From NCBI GenBank assembly GCA_024235915.1, contig JACKLO010000029.1, positions 1 to 43,944 on the forward strand: 43,944 bases of DNA, read 5' to 3'. Source of the DNA: Burkholderiaceae bacterium. Lineage in GTDB: Bacteria > Pseudomonadota > Gammaproteobacteria > Burkholderiales > Burkholderiaceae_C. A program made the translations under genes and the position numbers. The notes under the pieces were generated by a model. The model had not been told where the DNA came from, ran no database searches, and was given only the letters and a program-made list of their open reading frames with translations. Every line of letters begins with the position of its first letter. Position 1 is the stretch's first letter. Shown piece after piece: positions 34,590 to 43,364 of this stretch.

Positions 34590-35855
34590 TCAGATGTCGA
34601 ACAGCAGGCGCGCCGGGTCTTCCAGCGCTTCCTTCATCGTCACCAGGCCCAGCACGGCCTCGCGGCCGTCGATGATGCGGTGGTCGTAGCTCATCGCGAG
34701 GTAGTTGATCGGACGCACGACGACCTGCCCGTCTTCCACCACGGCACGGTCCTTGGTGGCGTGCACGCCCAGGATCGCGCTCTGCGGTGGGTTGATGATG
34801 GGCGTACTCAGCATCGAGCCGAAGACGCCACCGTTGCTGATCGAGAAGGTGCCGCCCGACAGTTCGTCCAGCGACAGCTTGCCGTCCTTGGCCTTCTGGC
34901 CGAACTCGGCGATCTTCTTCTCGATGTCGGCAAAGCTCATCTGATCGGCGTCGCGCAGGATCGGCACCACCAGGCCGCGCGGAGAACCCACCGCGATGCC
35001 GATGTCGAAATAGCCGTGGTAGACGATGTCGGTGCCGTCCACGCTGGCGTTGAGCACCGGGTACTTCTTCAGCGCCGCGACCGCCGCCTTGACAAAGAAG
35101 CTCATGAAGCCGAGCTTGACGCCGTGTTCCTTCTCGAACTTGTCCTGGAACTTCTTGCGCATGGCCATCACCGGCGCCATGTTGACCTCGTTGAACGTGG
35201 TCAGGATGGCATTGCTGGACTGCGACTGCAGCAGGCGCTCGGCCACGCGGGCGCGCAGGCGCGACATCGGCACGCGCTGCTCCGGGCGGTCGCCGAGCTT
35301 CATGCTCAGCGGCGCAGCCACCTGCGGCAGCGCAGGGCTGCTCACCGGTGCAGCCACCTGCGGTGCGGCCTTGGGCGCGCTGGCGCCGGCGGCCACGGCC
35401 CCGAGCACGTCACCCTTGGTGATGCGGCCGTCCTTGCCGGTGCCAGTCACCGCCCCAGGCGCCACCTTGTGGTCGGCCATCAGCTTGGCCGCGGCGGGCA
35501 TCGCCACACCGGCCTTCGAGCCGCCAGCGGCCGGCGCCGGGGCCACGGGCGCAGCCACCGGGGCGGCAGCAGGAGCTTCTGCGGCCGGCGCCGGTGCGGC
35601 GGCACCGGCCGTGGCTTCGGTGTCGATCTGCGCGATCGGCTGGTCGCTGACGACGCTGCCGCCGTCCTCCACCAGCAACTGGCTCAGCACGCCGGCGGCC
35701 GGCGCCGGCACTTCCAGCACGACCTTGTCGGTCTCGATCTCGATCAGGATCTCGTCCATTGCCACGGCTTCGCCGGGCTTCTTCTTCCACTGCAGCAGGG
35801 TCGCCTCGGCAACCGATTCGGAAAGCTGCGGAACCTTGACTTCTACGATGGCCAT
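34590..35855 (-). CDS. sucB: 2-oxoglutarate dehydrogenase E2 (dihydrolipoyl succinyltransferase)
   Basis: SucB transfers the succinyl group from SucA to CoA and forms the core of the complex. The 421 residues have one lipoyl domain with the lipoylated Lys44 in EIETDKVVLEVPA. An Ala/Pro linker and the peripheral subunit-binding domain follow (PAAAKLMADHKVAPGAVTGT, GKDGRITKGDVLGAV). The catalytic domain ends with SYDHRIIDGREAVLGLVTMK, containing the HxxxDG active site. It lies 28 bases after sucA. Also called odhB in betaproteobacteria. Confidence 0.97.
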   Translation of the reverse strand: MAIVEVKVPQLSESVAEATLLQWKKKPGEAVAMDEILIEIETDKVVLEVPAPAAGVLSQLLVEDGGSVVSDQPIAQIDTEATAGAAAPAPAAEAPAAAPVAAPVAPAPAAGGSKAGVAMPAAAKLMADHKVAPGAVTGTGKDGRITKGDVLGAVAAGASAPKAAPQVAAPVSSPALPQVAAPLSMKLGDRPEQRVPMSRLRARVAERLLQSQSSNAILTTFNEVNMAPVMAMRKKFQDKFEKEHGVKLGFMSFFVKAAVAALKKYPVLNASVDGTDIVYHGYFDIGIAVGSPRGLVVPILRDADQMSFADIEKKIAEFGQKAKDGKLSLDELSGGTFSISNGGVFGSMLSTPIINPPQSAILGVHATKDRAVVEDGQVVVRPINYLAMSYDHRIIDGREAVLGLVTMKEALEDPARLLFDI

Positions 35856-35883
35856 CGTTGTTCTTTCGTCGTCGTGTTCGGGG

Positions 35884-38742
35884 TCACTTGGTCAGCACGT
35901 AGCCCTTGAGCTTGCCGAAGGCCTGCTCGATGAGCGCCTTCTGCTGCTCCTGGTGCAGGTGGGCGTAGCCGACCGCGGGTGATGCCGACGCGGCGCGGCC
36001 GGCGTAGCCCAGCTTCTGACCCTCGAGCATGTTCTCGTGGATCTGGTGCTGAATGAAGAACCAGGCGCCCTGGTTCTGGGGCTCATCCTGGCACCACACC
36101 ACTTCGGTAGCGTTCGGGTACTTCTTCATCTCCGCCGCGAAGCTCTTGTGCGGGAACGGGTAGAGCTGGGCGATGCGCATGATCGCCACGTCGTCCACAC
36201 CCTTCTCCGCACGCTTGCGGGCGAGGTCGTAGTAGACCTTGCCGGAGCACAGGATCACGCGCTTGACCTTGGCCGGCACGATCGCAGTCTCGACCTCGGG
36301 GTTCACCGTCTTGAACTCACCCTTGGTGAACTCCGACAGCGGCGAGGTCGCGTCCTTGGCGCGCAGCAGGCTCTTGGGCGTGAGGATGATCAGCGGCTTG
36401 CGGAACTGGCGCACCATCTGCCGGCGCAGCAGGTGGAAGATCTGCGCCGCCGACGTCGGCTGGCAGATCTGCATGTTGTTGTCCGCGGCCAGCTGCATGA
36501 AGCGCTCCAGGCGCGCCGAGCTGTGCTCGGGGCCCTGGCCTTCATAGCCGTGCGGCAACATCAGCGTCAGGCCATTGGCGCGGCCCCACTTGACCTCGCC
36601 GCTGGCGATGAACTGGTCGATCACGACCTGCGCACCGTTGACGAAGTCGCCGAACTGCGCCTCCCAGATCGTCAGCGTGTTCGGCTCGGCGCTGGCATAG
36701 CCGTACTCGAAACCGAGCACGGCCTCCTCCGACAGCAGCGAGTCGATGACGGTGAAGCGCGCCTGGCCTTCGGCCACGTGCTCCAGCGGCACGTAGGTGC
36801 CGGTATCCCAGCGCTCGCGGTTCTGGTCGTGCAGCACGGCGTGGCGGTGGGTGAAGGTGCCGCGGCCGCAATCCTCGCCCGACAGCCGCACGGCGTAGCC
36901 GCTGGCCACCAGGGACGCGTAGGCCAGCGTCTCGCCCATGCCCCAGTCGACGTTGATCTCGCCGCGGCCCATCGCGGCGCGGTCGGCCAGCACCTTCTCG
37001 ACCAGCGGGTGCACCTTGAAGTTGTCCGGCACCGTGGTCACGCGCTCGGACAGGCGCTTGATCTCGGCCAGCGGCAGCGCGGTGTCGGCCGCGTCGGTCC
37101 ACTTCTTGCCGAGGAACGGCGCCCAGTCGACGGCGAACTTGCTCTTGAAGTTGGTCAGCACCGGGTCCACCGTGTGCCGGCCTTCGTCCATCGCGGCGCG
37201 GAAGGCCTTGACCATCTGGTCGGGGCCGTCGGCCGGCAGCACGCCCTGCGCCACCAGCTTCTCGCCGTAGAGCTTGCGCGTGCCCGGGTGGGCCGCGATC
37301 TTCTTGTACATCAGCGGCTGCGTCAGGCTGGGCGTGTCCTGCTCGTTGTGGCCCAGCTTGCGGAAGCAGACGATGTCGACCACCACGTCCTTCTTGAACT
37401 GGTGGCGGTAGTCCATGGCCAGCTGGGTGCACAGCACCACGGCCTCGGGGTCGTCGCCGTTCACATGCAGCACCGGGGCGTCGATCATCTTGACCACGTC
37501 GGTGCAGTACAGCGACGAGCGCGCATCGCGCGGGTCGCTGGTGGTGAAGCCGATCTGGTTGTTGATGACGATGTGCACGGTGCCGCCGGTGTAGTAGCCA
37601 CGCGTCTGCGACAGCGCCAGCGTCTCCTGCACCACGCCCTGGCCGGCGATGGCGGCATCACCGTGCACCAGCACCGGCAGCACCTGGGCGCCGGTGGCGT
37701 CGCCACGGCGCTCCATGCGCGCCTTGACCGAGCCCTCGACCACCGGGTTCACGATCTCGAGGTGGCTGGGGTTGAAGGCCAGGCTCAGGTGCACCGGGCC
37801 GCCGCGCGTCGTGACGTCGCTGGAGAAGCCCTGGTGGTACTTCACGTCGCCAGCCGGCAGCGTTTCGGCCGCCGTGTGGTCGAACTCCGCGAACAGGTCC
37901 TTGGGCATCTTGCCCAGGGTGTTGACGAGCACGTTCAGGCGGCCGCGGTGGGCCATGCCGATCACGATCTCCTGCACGCCCTGGCTGCCGGCGCGCTGGA
38001 TCAACTCGTCCATCGACGCGATGAAGCTTTCGCCGCCTTCCAGCGAGAACCGCTTCTGGCCGACGTACTTGGTGTGCAGGTAGCGTTCCAGGCCTTCGGC
38101 GGCCGTGAGGCGGTCGAGGATGTGCTTCTTCTCGTCGGCGGTGAACGTGGCCTTGCCGCGCACGCTTTCCAGCCGCTCCTGCCACCAGCGCTTCTCCACC
38201 GGCTGCGTGATGTGCATGATCTCTGCGCCGATGGTGCCGCAGTAGGTCTCGCGCAGCGACTTCAGGATCTCGCGGAGCGTCATGTGCTCCGCCTTGCTGA
38301 AGTAGGTGTTGGTGGCGCTGAACGTGGTGTCCATGTCGGACTCGTTCAGGTCGTAGAAGGCCGGCTCCAGCTCGGGGATCTTCGGGCGCTCCAGGCGCTT
38401 GAGCGGGTCCAGGTCGGCCCAGCGCGCGCCCAGCGACCGGTGGGCCGCGATCAGGCTCTGCACCATCAGCTGCTTGCGCGCGATGACGAGCTCGTCGCCG
38501 CTGACGCGGTTGACGAAGGCGTTGGCCTTGGCGCGCTGCGCGAACGACTGGATGACCGGCAGGTGGGCGACGTCCCGCGCCTCGGTGCCGTCCACGGCCG
38601 GCACGTGCTGCAGGTTGTCGAAATACGCGCGCCAGTTGTCCGGCACGCTGCCAGGGTTGTCGAGGTAGGCCTCGTACAACTCTTCCACGTACGGGGCGTT
38701 GCCCCCGAACAGGTACGAGTTCGCCCTGCTTTGTTCCATCAT
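35884..38742 (-). CDS. sucA: 2-oxoglutarate dehydrogenase E1 component
   Basis: SucA is the thiamine-diphosphate decarboxylase of the 2-oxoglutarate dehydrogenase complex in the TCA cycle. The 952 residues include the N-terminal E2-binding tail (SRANSYLFGGNAPYVEELYE), the substrate-histidine region IGMAHRGRLNVLVNTLGKMP, the TPP-binding stretch NGDDPEAVVLCTQLAMDYR, and the C-terminal transketolase-like domain (MLPHGYEGQGPEHSSARLER). Two consecutive ATG codons stand at the start, with AAAGGTGAG upstream. It heads sucA-sucB-PspC-lpdA. The 249-base gap upstream holds a perfect palindrome and a hairpin, both listed separately; a weak TACAGT box lies at 38894-38899. Confidence 0.98.
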   Translation of the reverse strand: MMEQSRANSYLFGGNAPYVEELYEAYLDNPGSVPDNWRAYFDNLQHVPAVDGTEARDVAHLPVIQSFAQRAKANAFVNRVSGDELVIARKQLMVQSLIAAHRSLGARWADLDPLKRLERPKIPELEPAFYDLNESDMDTTFSATNTYFSKAEHMTLREILKSLRETYCGTIGAEIMHITQPVEKRWWQERLESVRGKATFTADEKKHILDRLTAAEGLERYLHTKYVGQKRFSLEGGESFIASMDELIQRAGSQGVQEIVIGMAHRGRLNVLVNTLGKMPKDLFAEFDHTAAETLPAGDVKYHQGFSSDVTTRGGPVHLSLAFNPSHLEIVNPVVEGSVKARMERRGDATGAQVLPVLVHGDAAIAGQGVVQETLALSQTRGYYTGGTVHIVINNQIGFTTSDPRDARSSLYCTDVVKMIDAPVLHVNGDDPEAVVLCTQLAMDYRHQFKKDVVVDIVCFRKLGHNEQDTPSLTQPLMYKKIAAHPGTRKLYGEKLVAQGVLPADGPDQMVKAFRAAMDEGRHTVDPVLTNFKSKFAVDWAPFLGKKWTDAADTALPLAEIKRLSERVTTVPDNFKVHPLVEKVLADRAAMGRGEINVDWGMGETLAYASLVASGYAVRLSGEDCGRGTFTHRHAVLHDQNRERWDTGTYVPLEHVAEGQARFTVIDSLLSEEAVLGFEYGYASAEPNTLTIWEAQFGDFVNGAQVVIDQFIASGEVKWGRANGLTLMLPHGYEGQGPEHSSARLERFMQLAADNNMQICQPTSAAQIFHLLRRQMVRQFRKPLIILTPKSLLRAKDATSPLSEFTKGEFKTVNPEVETAIVPAKVKRVILCSGKVYYDLARKRAEKGVDDVAIMRIAQLYPFPHKSFAAEMKKYPNATEVVWCQDEPQNQGAWFFIQHQIHENMLEGQKLGYAGRAASASPAVGYAHLHQEQQKALIEQAFGKLKGYVLTK

Positions 38743-38784
38743 GTCTCGCTCACCTTTCGCTCCGGGTCTGCCGGGGCTTCGATG

Positions 38785-38796
38785 GGTTGATCAACC
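38785..38796. promoter_or_regulatory. Perfect 12-bp palindrome upstream of sucA, candidate operator
   Basis: GGTTGATCAACC is a perfect palindrome 43-54 bases before the sucA ATG. Its half-site and symmetry suit a dimeric regulator, but no regulator gene is adjacent and I cannot name the protein. It could instead act in the mRNA leader. Confidence 0.45.
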
Positions 38797-38837
38797 TTCC
38801 GCGGCCCCGGCTGCACCGGTTGGCGGATTGCGACCCG

Positions 38838-38861
38838 CCTTGCCGCAAGCTGCGGGCAAGG
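38838..38861 (-). other. Stem-loop in the sucA upstream region
   Basis: CCTTGCC (38838-38844) pairs with GGCAAGG (38855-38861). Two more base pairs are possible inside if one G is bulged. It lies about 95 bases before sucA and would be in the leader if transcription starts upstream of it. Confidence 0.4.
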
Positions 38862-38991
38862 GGACGAGGAAGGACCTCTGCTGTCAGGCCCGGACTGTAC
38901 ACCCGTGCCTGCGCGTCGCCCCGAATTGGAGCGCGCGAATCCTGCACATTCGCTGACAGCGCTCGCAAGCGCACGGCAGACTGTCGGATCG

Positions 38992-39333
38992 ATGCCACAG
39001 ATTCATACCTCGTCGACAACCCGCCCTGGAGAAGCTCCCGCCCGCGTCATCCGCCTGCGGGCAGATGCGCCCGGCAAGCCCGACCTGGGCCAGCCCTGCA
39101 ATGGCTGTGGCGTCTGTTGCGCCTGGGCGCCCTGCCCGGCGGGCATCTGGGTGTCGCGCCGCAGGCAGGGCCGTTGCCGCGCCCTGGGCTGGGACGGCAG
39201 CCGCTATCGATGTGGCCTGCTGGCGCAGCCGCGACGCTTCGTGCGCTGGCTGCCTGAAGCCTGGACGCGCCGGCTGGCGGCACGCTGGATCGCCGCCGGC
39301 GAGGGCTGCGACGCGGCATTGTCGACCGGCTGA
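38992..39333 (+). CDS. Small YkgJ-like cysteine-cluster protein
   Basis: A 113-residue protein with eight cysteines (36, 39, 42, 43, 48, 62, 74, 106). The core QPCNGCGVCCAWAPCPAGIW has the CxxCxxCC pattern of the YkgJ-type zinc- or iron-binding cluster family. The rest is rich in Arg and Trp. No signal peptide is evident, so it is probably cytoplasmic. The function of this subfamily is unknown. ATG 38992 was chosen because the cysteine core starts soon after; the open frame extends to 38905. It is divergent from sucA with a 249-base gap. The 124 bases after it lead to the substrate-binding protein gene. Confidence 0.75.
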   Translation: MPQIHTSSTTRPGEAPARVIRLRADAPGKPDLGQPCNGCGVCCAWAPCPAGIWVSRRRQGRCRALGWDGSRYRCGLLAQPRRFVRWLPEAWTRRLAARWIAAGEGCDAALSTG

Positions 39334-39457
39334 GCGAGCCGGCTTCCCGCGGCCGTCGCCCGACGGTATGCCGCTTGCTTCCCGGGTTGATACGGACCGC
39401 GGCCGCCGGCCGTCGGACCTACGATTGACCTTTCCCGTTCACCCTGGAGCACTTTCG

Positions 39458-41038
39458 ATGAAGCTGAACGCCCTGCTCGCTGCGGCCGCACTCGCCACCT
39501 CGGCACTGGCCGTGAGTGTGCCGGCCACGGCGGCCACCCTGCGCTGGGCCGCGCAGAACGACATCCTGACGCTGGACCCGCATTCGCAGAACCATGCGAC
39601 GACCAACGCCATCCTGATGCACGCCTACGAGGGCCTGACCCGCTACGGCGTCAACCGCGAGATCGAGCCGGCCCTGGCCACCAAGTGGACCGTCATCAGC
39701 CCCACGCAGGTGCGTTTCGAACTGCGCAAGGGCGTGAAATTCCATGACGGCTCGCCCTTCACCGCCGACGACGTGCTGTTCTCCTTCGACCGCATTCGCC
39801 AGCCCCAGGGCACGATGCAGATCTACGTGACCGGCATCTCGGAGATCAAGAAGATCGACAGCCACACGATCGACGTCATGCTGTCCGCGCCGCAACCCAT
39901 CCTGCTGCGCAACATCATCGACTTCCGCATCATGAGCAAGGCCTGGGCGGAGAAGAACAACACCACCAAGACGCAGGACTACAAGGCCAAGGAAGAGAAC
40001 TTCGCCTCGCGCAACGTCAATGGCACGGGCCCCTACAAGATCCTGGGCTGGCAGCCTGAGCAGCGCATCCTGATGTCGCGCAACGAGGCCTGGTGGGACA
40101 AGCCCACGGGCAACGTCGACCAGGTGGTCTACACGCCGATCTCCAACCAGGCCACGCGCGTGGCGGCGCTGCTGTCCGGCGAGATCGACATGCTCACCGA
40201 CCTGCCGACGCAGGACGTGGACCGCCTGCGCAAGACGTCCGGCCTGAAGGTGCTGGACGGCCCCGAGGTGCGCACCATCTACCTGGCGCCGGACATCGGC
40301 AGCCCCGAGCTGAAGTACAGCAGCGTGAAGGGCAAGAACCCGTTCGCCGACAAGCGGGTGCGCCAGGCGCTGAGCATGGCCATCGACCGCGAGGCCATCA
40401 AGCGCAACATCATGCGTGGCCTGTCGATCCCGGCCGCCGTGATGGTGGCCCCGGGGGTCAACGGCAACTCGCCGGACATCGACAAGCCGGTGAAGGTGGA
40501 CCTGACCAAGGCCAAGGCGCTGATGACCGAGGCTGGCTACGGCAGCGGCTTCACGGTGCAGATGAACTGCCCGAACAACCGCTACGTCAATGACCAGCAG
40601 ATCTGCCAGGCCGTGTCGGCCATGTGGGCCAAGCTGGGCGTGAAGGTGGACCTGGTGGCGGAGAACATGGCGACCTTCAGCCAGAAGGTGCAGAAGTTCG
40701 ACACCTCGCTCTACCTGCTGGGCTGGGGCGTGGCCACCTATGACGCGCAGTACACGCTGCAGTCGCTGGTGCGCACCCGCACCTCGGGCGCCGACGGCAA
40801 CTTCAACTTCTCGAAGATCAACGATCCCGAGGTGGACAAGCTGGTCGACGCGATGAAGACCGAGGTCGACACTGCCAAGCGCAACGCGATGATCAAGGAT
40901 GCCCTGGTCCGCACGCGCGACGAGGTGCTGCTGATCCCGCTGCACCACCAGATGCGCCCCTGGGCCATGAAGACCAACGTGACGACCATCCACCGTTCGG
41001 ATGACCGGCCGGAGGCGCGGTTCACGTCGGTGAAGTGA
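39458..41038 (+). CDS. ABC transporter substrate-binding protein, family 5 (peptide/dipeptide type)
   Basis: A periplasmic binding protein of 526 residues, the DppA/OppA family size. A signal peptide (MKLNALLAAAALATSALAVS to about residue 26) precedes the mature protein. Family blocks follow: AAQNDILTLDPHSQNHATTN, ALATKWTVISPTQVRFELRK, GVKFHDGSPFTADDVLFSFD, NVNGTGPYKILGWQPEQRIL, and KNPFADKRVRQALSMAIDRE. ATG 39458 has GGAG upstream and starts the signal peptide. No permease or ATPase gene follows: a terminator comes 20 bases after the stop, then a gene on the other strand. It is thus an orphan binding protein here, and its ligand is not known. Confidence 0.95.
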   Translation: MKLNALLAAAALATSALAVSVPATAATLRWAAQNDILTLDPHSQNHATTNAILMHAYEGLTRYGVNREIEPALATKWTVISPTQVRFELRKGVKFHDGSPFTADDVLFSFDRIRQPQGTMQIYVTGISEIKKIDSHTIDVMLSAPQPILLRNIIDFRIMSKAWAEKNNTTKTQDYKAKEENFASRNVNGTGPYKILGWQPEQRILMSRNEAWWDKPTGNVDQVVYTPISNQATRVAALLSGEIDMLTDLPTQDVDRLRKTSGLKVLDGPEVRTIYLAPDIGSPELKYSSVKGKNPFADKRVRQALSMAIDREAIKRNIMRGLSIPAAVMVAPGVNGNSPDIDKPVKVDLTKAKALMTEAGYGSGFTVQMNCPNNRYVNDQQICQAVSAMWAKLGVKVDLVAENMATFSQKVQKFDTSLYLLGWGVATYDAQYTLQSLVRTRTSGADGNFNFSKINDPEVDKLVDAMKTEVDTAKRNAMIKDALVRTRDEVLLIPLHHQMRPWAMKTNVTTIHRSDDRPEARFTSVK

Positions 41039-41058
41039 TCGGCTGGCGCTGACGAACG

Positions 41059-41086
41059 AAGGGGCCCTGCGGGGCCCCTTCTGTTT
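41059..41086. terminator. Intrinsic terminator between convergent genes
   Basis: AAGGGGCCC (41059-41067) pairs perfectly with GGGCCCCTT (41072-41080) around TGCG, followed by CTGTTT. It ends the substrate-binding protein transcript and, since the outer A/T bases are symmetrical, may also act on the convergent amidohydrolase operon. Confidence 0.8.
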
Positions 41087-41138
41087 GGCCGGCGCGGCAG
41101 CAACTGCCGGCCATCAACCCGGATCTGACAGACCGCCT

Positions 41139-42392
41139 TCAGGCGGCCAGCTGATCCGTGATCACCCGTCCGCCCTGCATGAGCAGCCGGATGCCGGATT
41201 CCGGTGTGGCCAGCATGGCTAGGTCGGTCGCCGGGTCACCGTCGACGATCAGGAGATCGGCCAGCGCGCCCGGCGCCAGCACGCCGATGTGACGCTCCTG
41301 CCCCATCAGCCGCGCAGCGGTGAAGGTGGCGCTCTGCAGCAGCGCCAGCGGCCCGACCGCCGGCGCCCGCAGTGCGAACTCGCGGTTCTGGCGGCCATGC
41401 ATGTGGCCCAGCAGGTCGGTGCCGAAGACCACCGGCACGCCTTCCGCATAGGCGATGCGCACCGCCTCCAGCCCGCGGTCGGCCACGTACTTCAGCTTCT
41501 CCAGCATGGCGGGCGACCAGCCCAGGCGTTCGCCCTCGTCAGCCAGCGCGTCATAGGTGGCCAGTGTGGGCACGAAGTAGGTGCCGTGCGTCTTCATCAA
41601 CCGCGCGGTGGTCTCGTCGATCAGGTTGCCATGCTCGATGCTTCGCACCCCGGCCTGCACTGCCCGGGTCACGGCCCGCGGAGAATAGGCATGCGCCAAC
41701 GCGTATCGGTTGGCCGCCTCGGCCTCCTCCACCGCCGCGCGCAGTTCCTCCATGCTGAACTGAGTGCCGTCGATCGGGTCGTTGGGGCTGGAGACGCCGC
41801 CGCCGGCCATGATCTTGATCTGGTCGACACCCTGGCGCACCTGTTCGCGCACCGCACGCCGCACCTCGCCCACGCCATCGGCAATCGCCCCGGCGATGCC
41901 GAGGCCGGCACAGGCACAGAACATCGGCTGGCGCACGCCCTGCGGCCGCATGTCGGCGTGTCCGCCGGTCTGCGAGATGGGCTGGCCGGCGATGAACAGC
42001 CGCGGCCCCTCGAACAGGCCGCGCGCCACGGCTTCACGCAGGCCGCGGTCGGCACCGGCGGCGTCGCGCACCGTGGTGAAACCGCGCCGCAGCATGGCCG
42101 ACATCAGGTGGCCGCTTTCTGCCGCCACCAGGGAAGCCGGCGCCAGCGCCGAGGCGGCCAGGTCGTGCGACGTGGCCACCACGTGCACGTGCGCATCGAT
42201 CAGCCCCGGCAGCACAGCGCGGCCGCCGGCATCGATGCTGCGCACCACGTCGTCCACCTGCAGCGGCTCGGCCGTCACGTGGGCGATGCGATCGTCCTCG
42301 ATGACGACGGTGCAGTCGTCGTGGAACACGGCCGCGGCACTGTCGAACAGCCGCGCGTGGCGGATGACCTGGCGGACGGCGGGGCGGCTCAC
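41139..42392 (-). CDS. Metal-dependent amidohydrolase (imidazolonepropionase/prolidase-like)
   Basis: A 417-residue amidohydrolase-superfamily enzyme. Metal ligands are seen in LIDAHVHV (His68, His70), a probable carboxylated lysine in QIKIMAGGGVSSP, histidines in HAYSPRAV and SIEHGNLI, and the aspartate in FGTDLLGHMH. The C-terminal GVLAPGALADLLIVDGDPAT is the usual small beta domain. Relatives hydrolyse aryldialkylphosphates, prolidase-type dipeptides or cyclic amides; the substrate is not predictable. It starts 12 bases after the nitronate monooxygenase stop, so it is the third gene of that operon. Confidence 0.9.
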   Translation of the reverse strand: MSRPAVRQVIRHARLFDSAAAVFHDDCTVVIEDDRIAHVTAEPLQVDDVVRSIDAGGRAVLPGLIDAHVHVVATSHDLAASALAPASLVAAESGHLMSAMLRRGFTTVRDAAGADRGLREAVARGLFEGPRLFIAGQPISQTGGHADMRPQGVRQPMFCACAGLGIAGAIADGVGEVRRAVREQVRQGVDQIKIMAGGGVSSPNDPIDGTQFSMEELRAAVEEAEAANRYALAHAYSPRAVTRAVQAGVRSIEHGNLIDETTARLMKTHGTYFVPTLATYDALADEGERLGWSPAMLEKLKYVADRGLEAVRIAYAEGVPVVFGTDLLGHMHGRQNREFALRAPAVGPLALLQSATFTAARLMGQERHIGVLAPGALADLLIVDGDPATDLAMLATPESGIRLLMQGGRVITDQLAA

Positions 42393-42404
42393 GGCGTGCC
42401 CCGC

Positions 42405-43364
42405 TCAGCCGCCGCAGACGCGCGCACGCGCCTCGCGGTATTCACGCGCCAGCCGCTCGCACAGCTCGCGCGCCGGCACCACGGCCTTCACCGCGCCGAT
42501 GCCCTGGCCACAGCCCCAGATGTCCTTCCAGGCCTTCTTGGCGCTGTCGCCGCCGCCGAAGTTCATCTTGCTCGGGTCGCTCTCCGGCAGGTTGTCCGGG
42601 TCCATGCCGGCATTGCGGATCGACGGCTTCAGGTAGTTGCCGTGCACGCCGGTGAAGAGGCTGGAGTACACGATCTCGTCGCTGTTGCTGTCGACGATGC
42701 ACTGCTTGTAGGCCTCGCTGGCGCGCGCCTCCTCGGTGGCGATGAAGGCGCTGCCGATGTAGCCGAAGTCGGCCCCCATGGCCTGCGCCGCCAGCACCGC
42801 GCCGCCAGTGGCGATGGAGCCCGACAGCGCCAGTGGGCCGTCAAACCACTCGCGGATCTCCTGGATCAGCGCGAACGGGCTCTTCACGCCGGCGTGGCCG
42901 CCGGCGCCAGCGGCCACCGCGATCAGGCCGTCGGCGCCCTTCTCGATGGCCTTGCGCGCGAAGGCGTTGTTGATGATGTCGTGCAGCACCACGCCGCCCC
43001 AGGCATGCACCGCGTCATTGATGTCGGTGCGCGCGCCCAGGCTGGTGATGACGACCGGCACTTTGTACTTGGCGCAGACCTGCATGTCGTGCTCGAGCCG
43101 ATCGTTGGTCTTGTGCACGATCTGGTTGATGGCGAACGGCGCCGCCGGGCGGTCCGGGTTGGCCTGGTTCCAGGCCGCCAGGCCTTCCGTGATCTCGGCC
43201 AGCCACTCGTCGAGTTGCTCGGCGGGCCGCGCATTGAGCGCCGGCATGGAGCCCACGACGCCGGCGGTGCACTGGGCAATCACGAGCTTGGGGTTGCTGA
43301 CGATGAACAGCGGCGAGCCGATGATGGGCAACGGCAGGTTCGCGAGAACTTGGGGCAAGGGCAT
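42405..43364 (-). CDS. Nitronate monooxygenase (2-nitropropane dioxygenase-like)
   Basis: An FMN-dependent TIM-barrel enzyme of 319 residues. Family blocks are PLPIIGSPLFIVSNPKLVIA, INQIVHKTNDRLEHDMQVCA, GADGLIAVAAGAGGHAG, LALSGSIATGGAVLAAQAMG and ADFGYIGSAFIATEEA. These enzymes oxidise alkyl nitronates such as propionate-3-nitronate; many annotated members are untested. The start codon overlaps the acyl-CoA dehydrogenase stop (TGATG), so the genes are coupled. A role in CoA-thioester or detoxification metabolism is inferred from the neighbour. Confidence 0.92.
   Translation of the reverse strand: MPLPQVLANLPLPIIGSPLFIVSNPKLVIAQCTAGVVGSMPALNARPAEQLDEWLAEITEGLAAWNQANPDRPAAPFAINQIVHKTNDRLEHDMQVCAKYKVPVVITSLGARTDINDAVHAWGGVVLHDIINNAFARKAIEKGADGLIAVAAGAGGHAGVKSPFALIQEIREWFDGPLALSGSIATGGAVLAAQAMGADFGYIGSAFIATEEARASEAYKQCIVDSNSDEIVYSSLFTGVHGNYLKPSIRNAGMDPDNLPESDPSKMNFGGGDSAKKAWKDIWGCGQGIGAVKAVVPARELCERLAREYREARARVCGG

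Noticed and set aside
36037..38790. A 917-codon open frame on the plus strand opposite sucA, with similar long antisense frames opposite purA, der/bamB, lpdA and rnr
   Set aside because: They mirror strongly supported genes. Their translations are rich in His, Arg, Gly, Val and Ala with no recognisable domain, as expected from strong GC bias at the third codon position.
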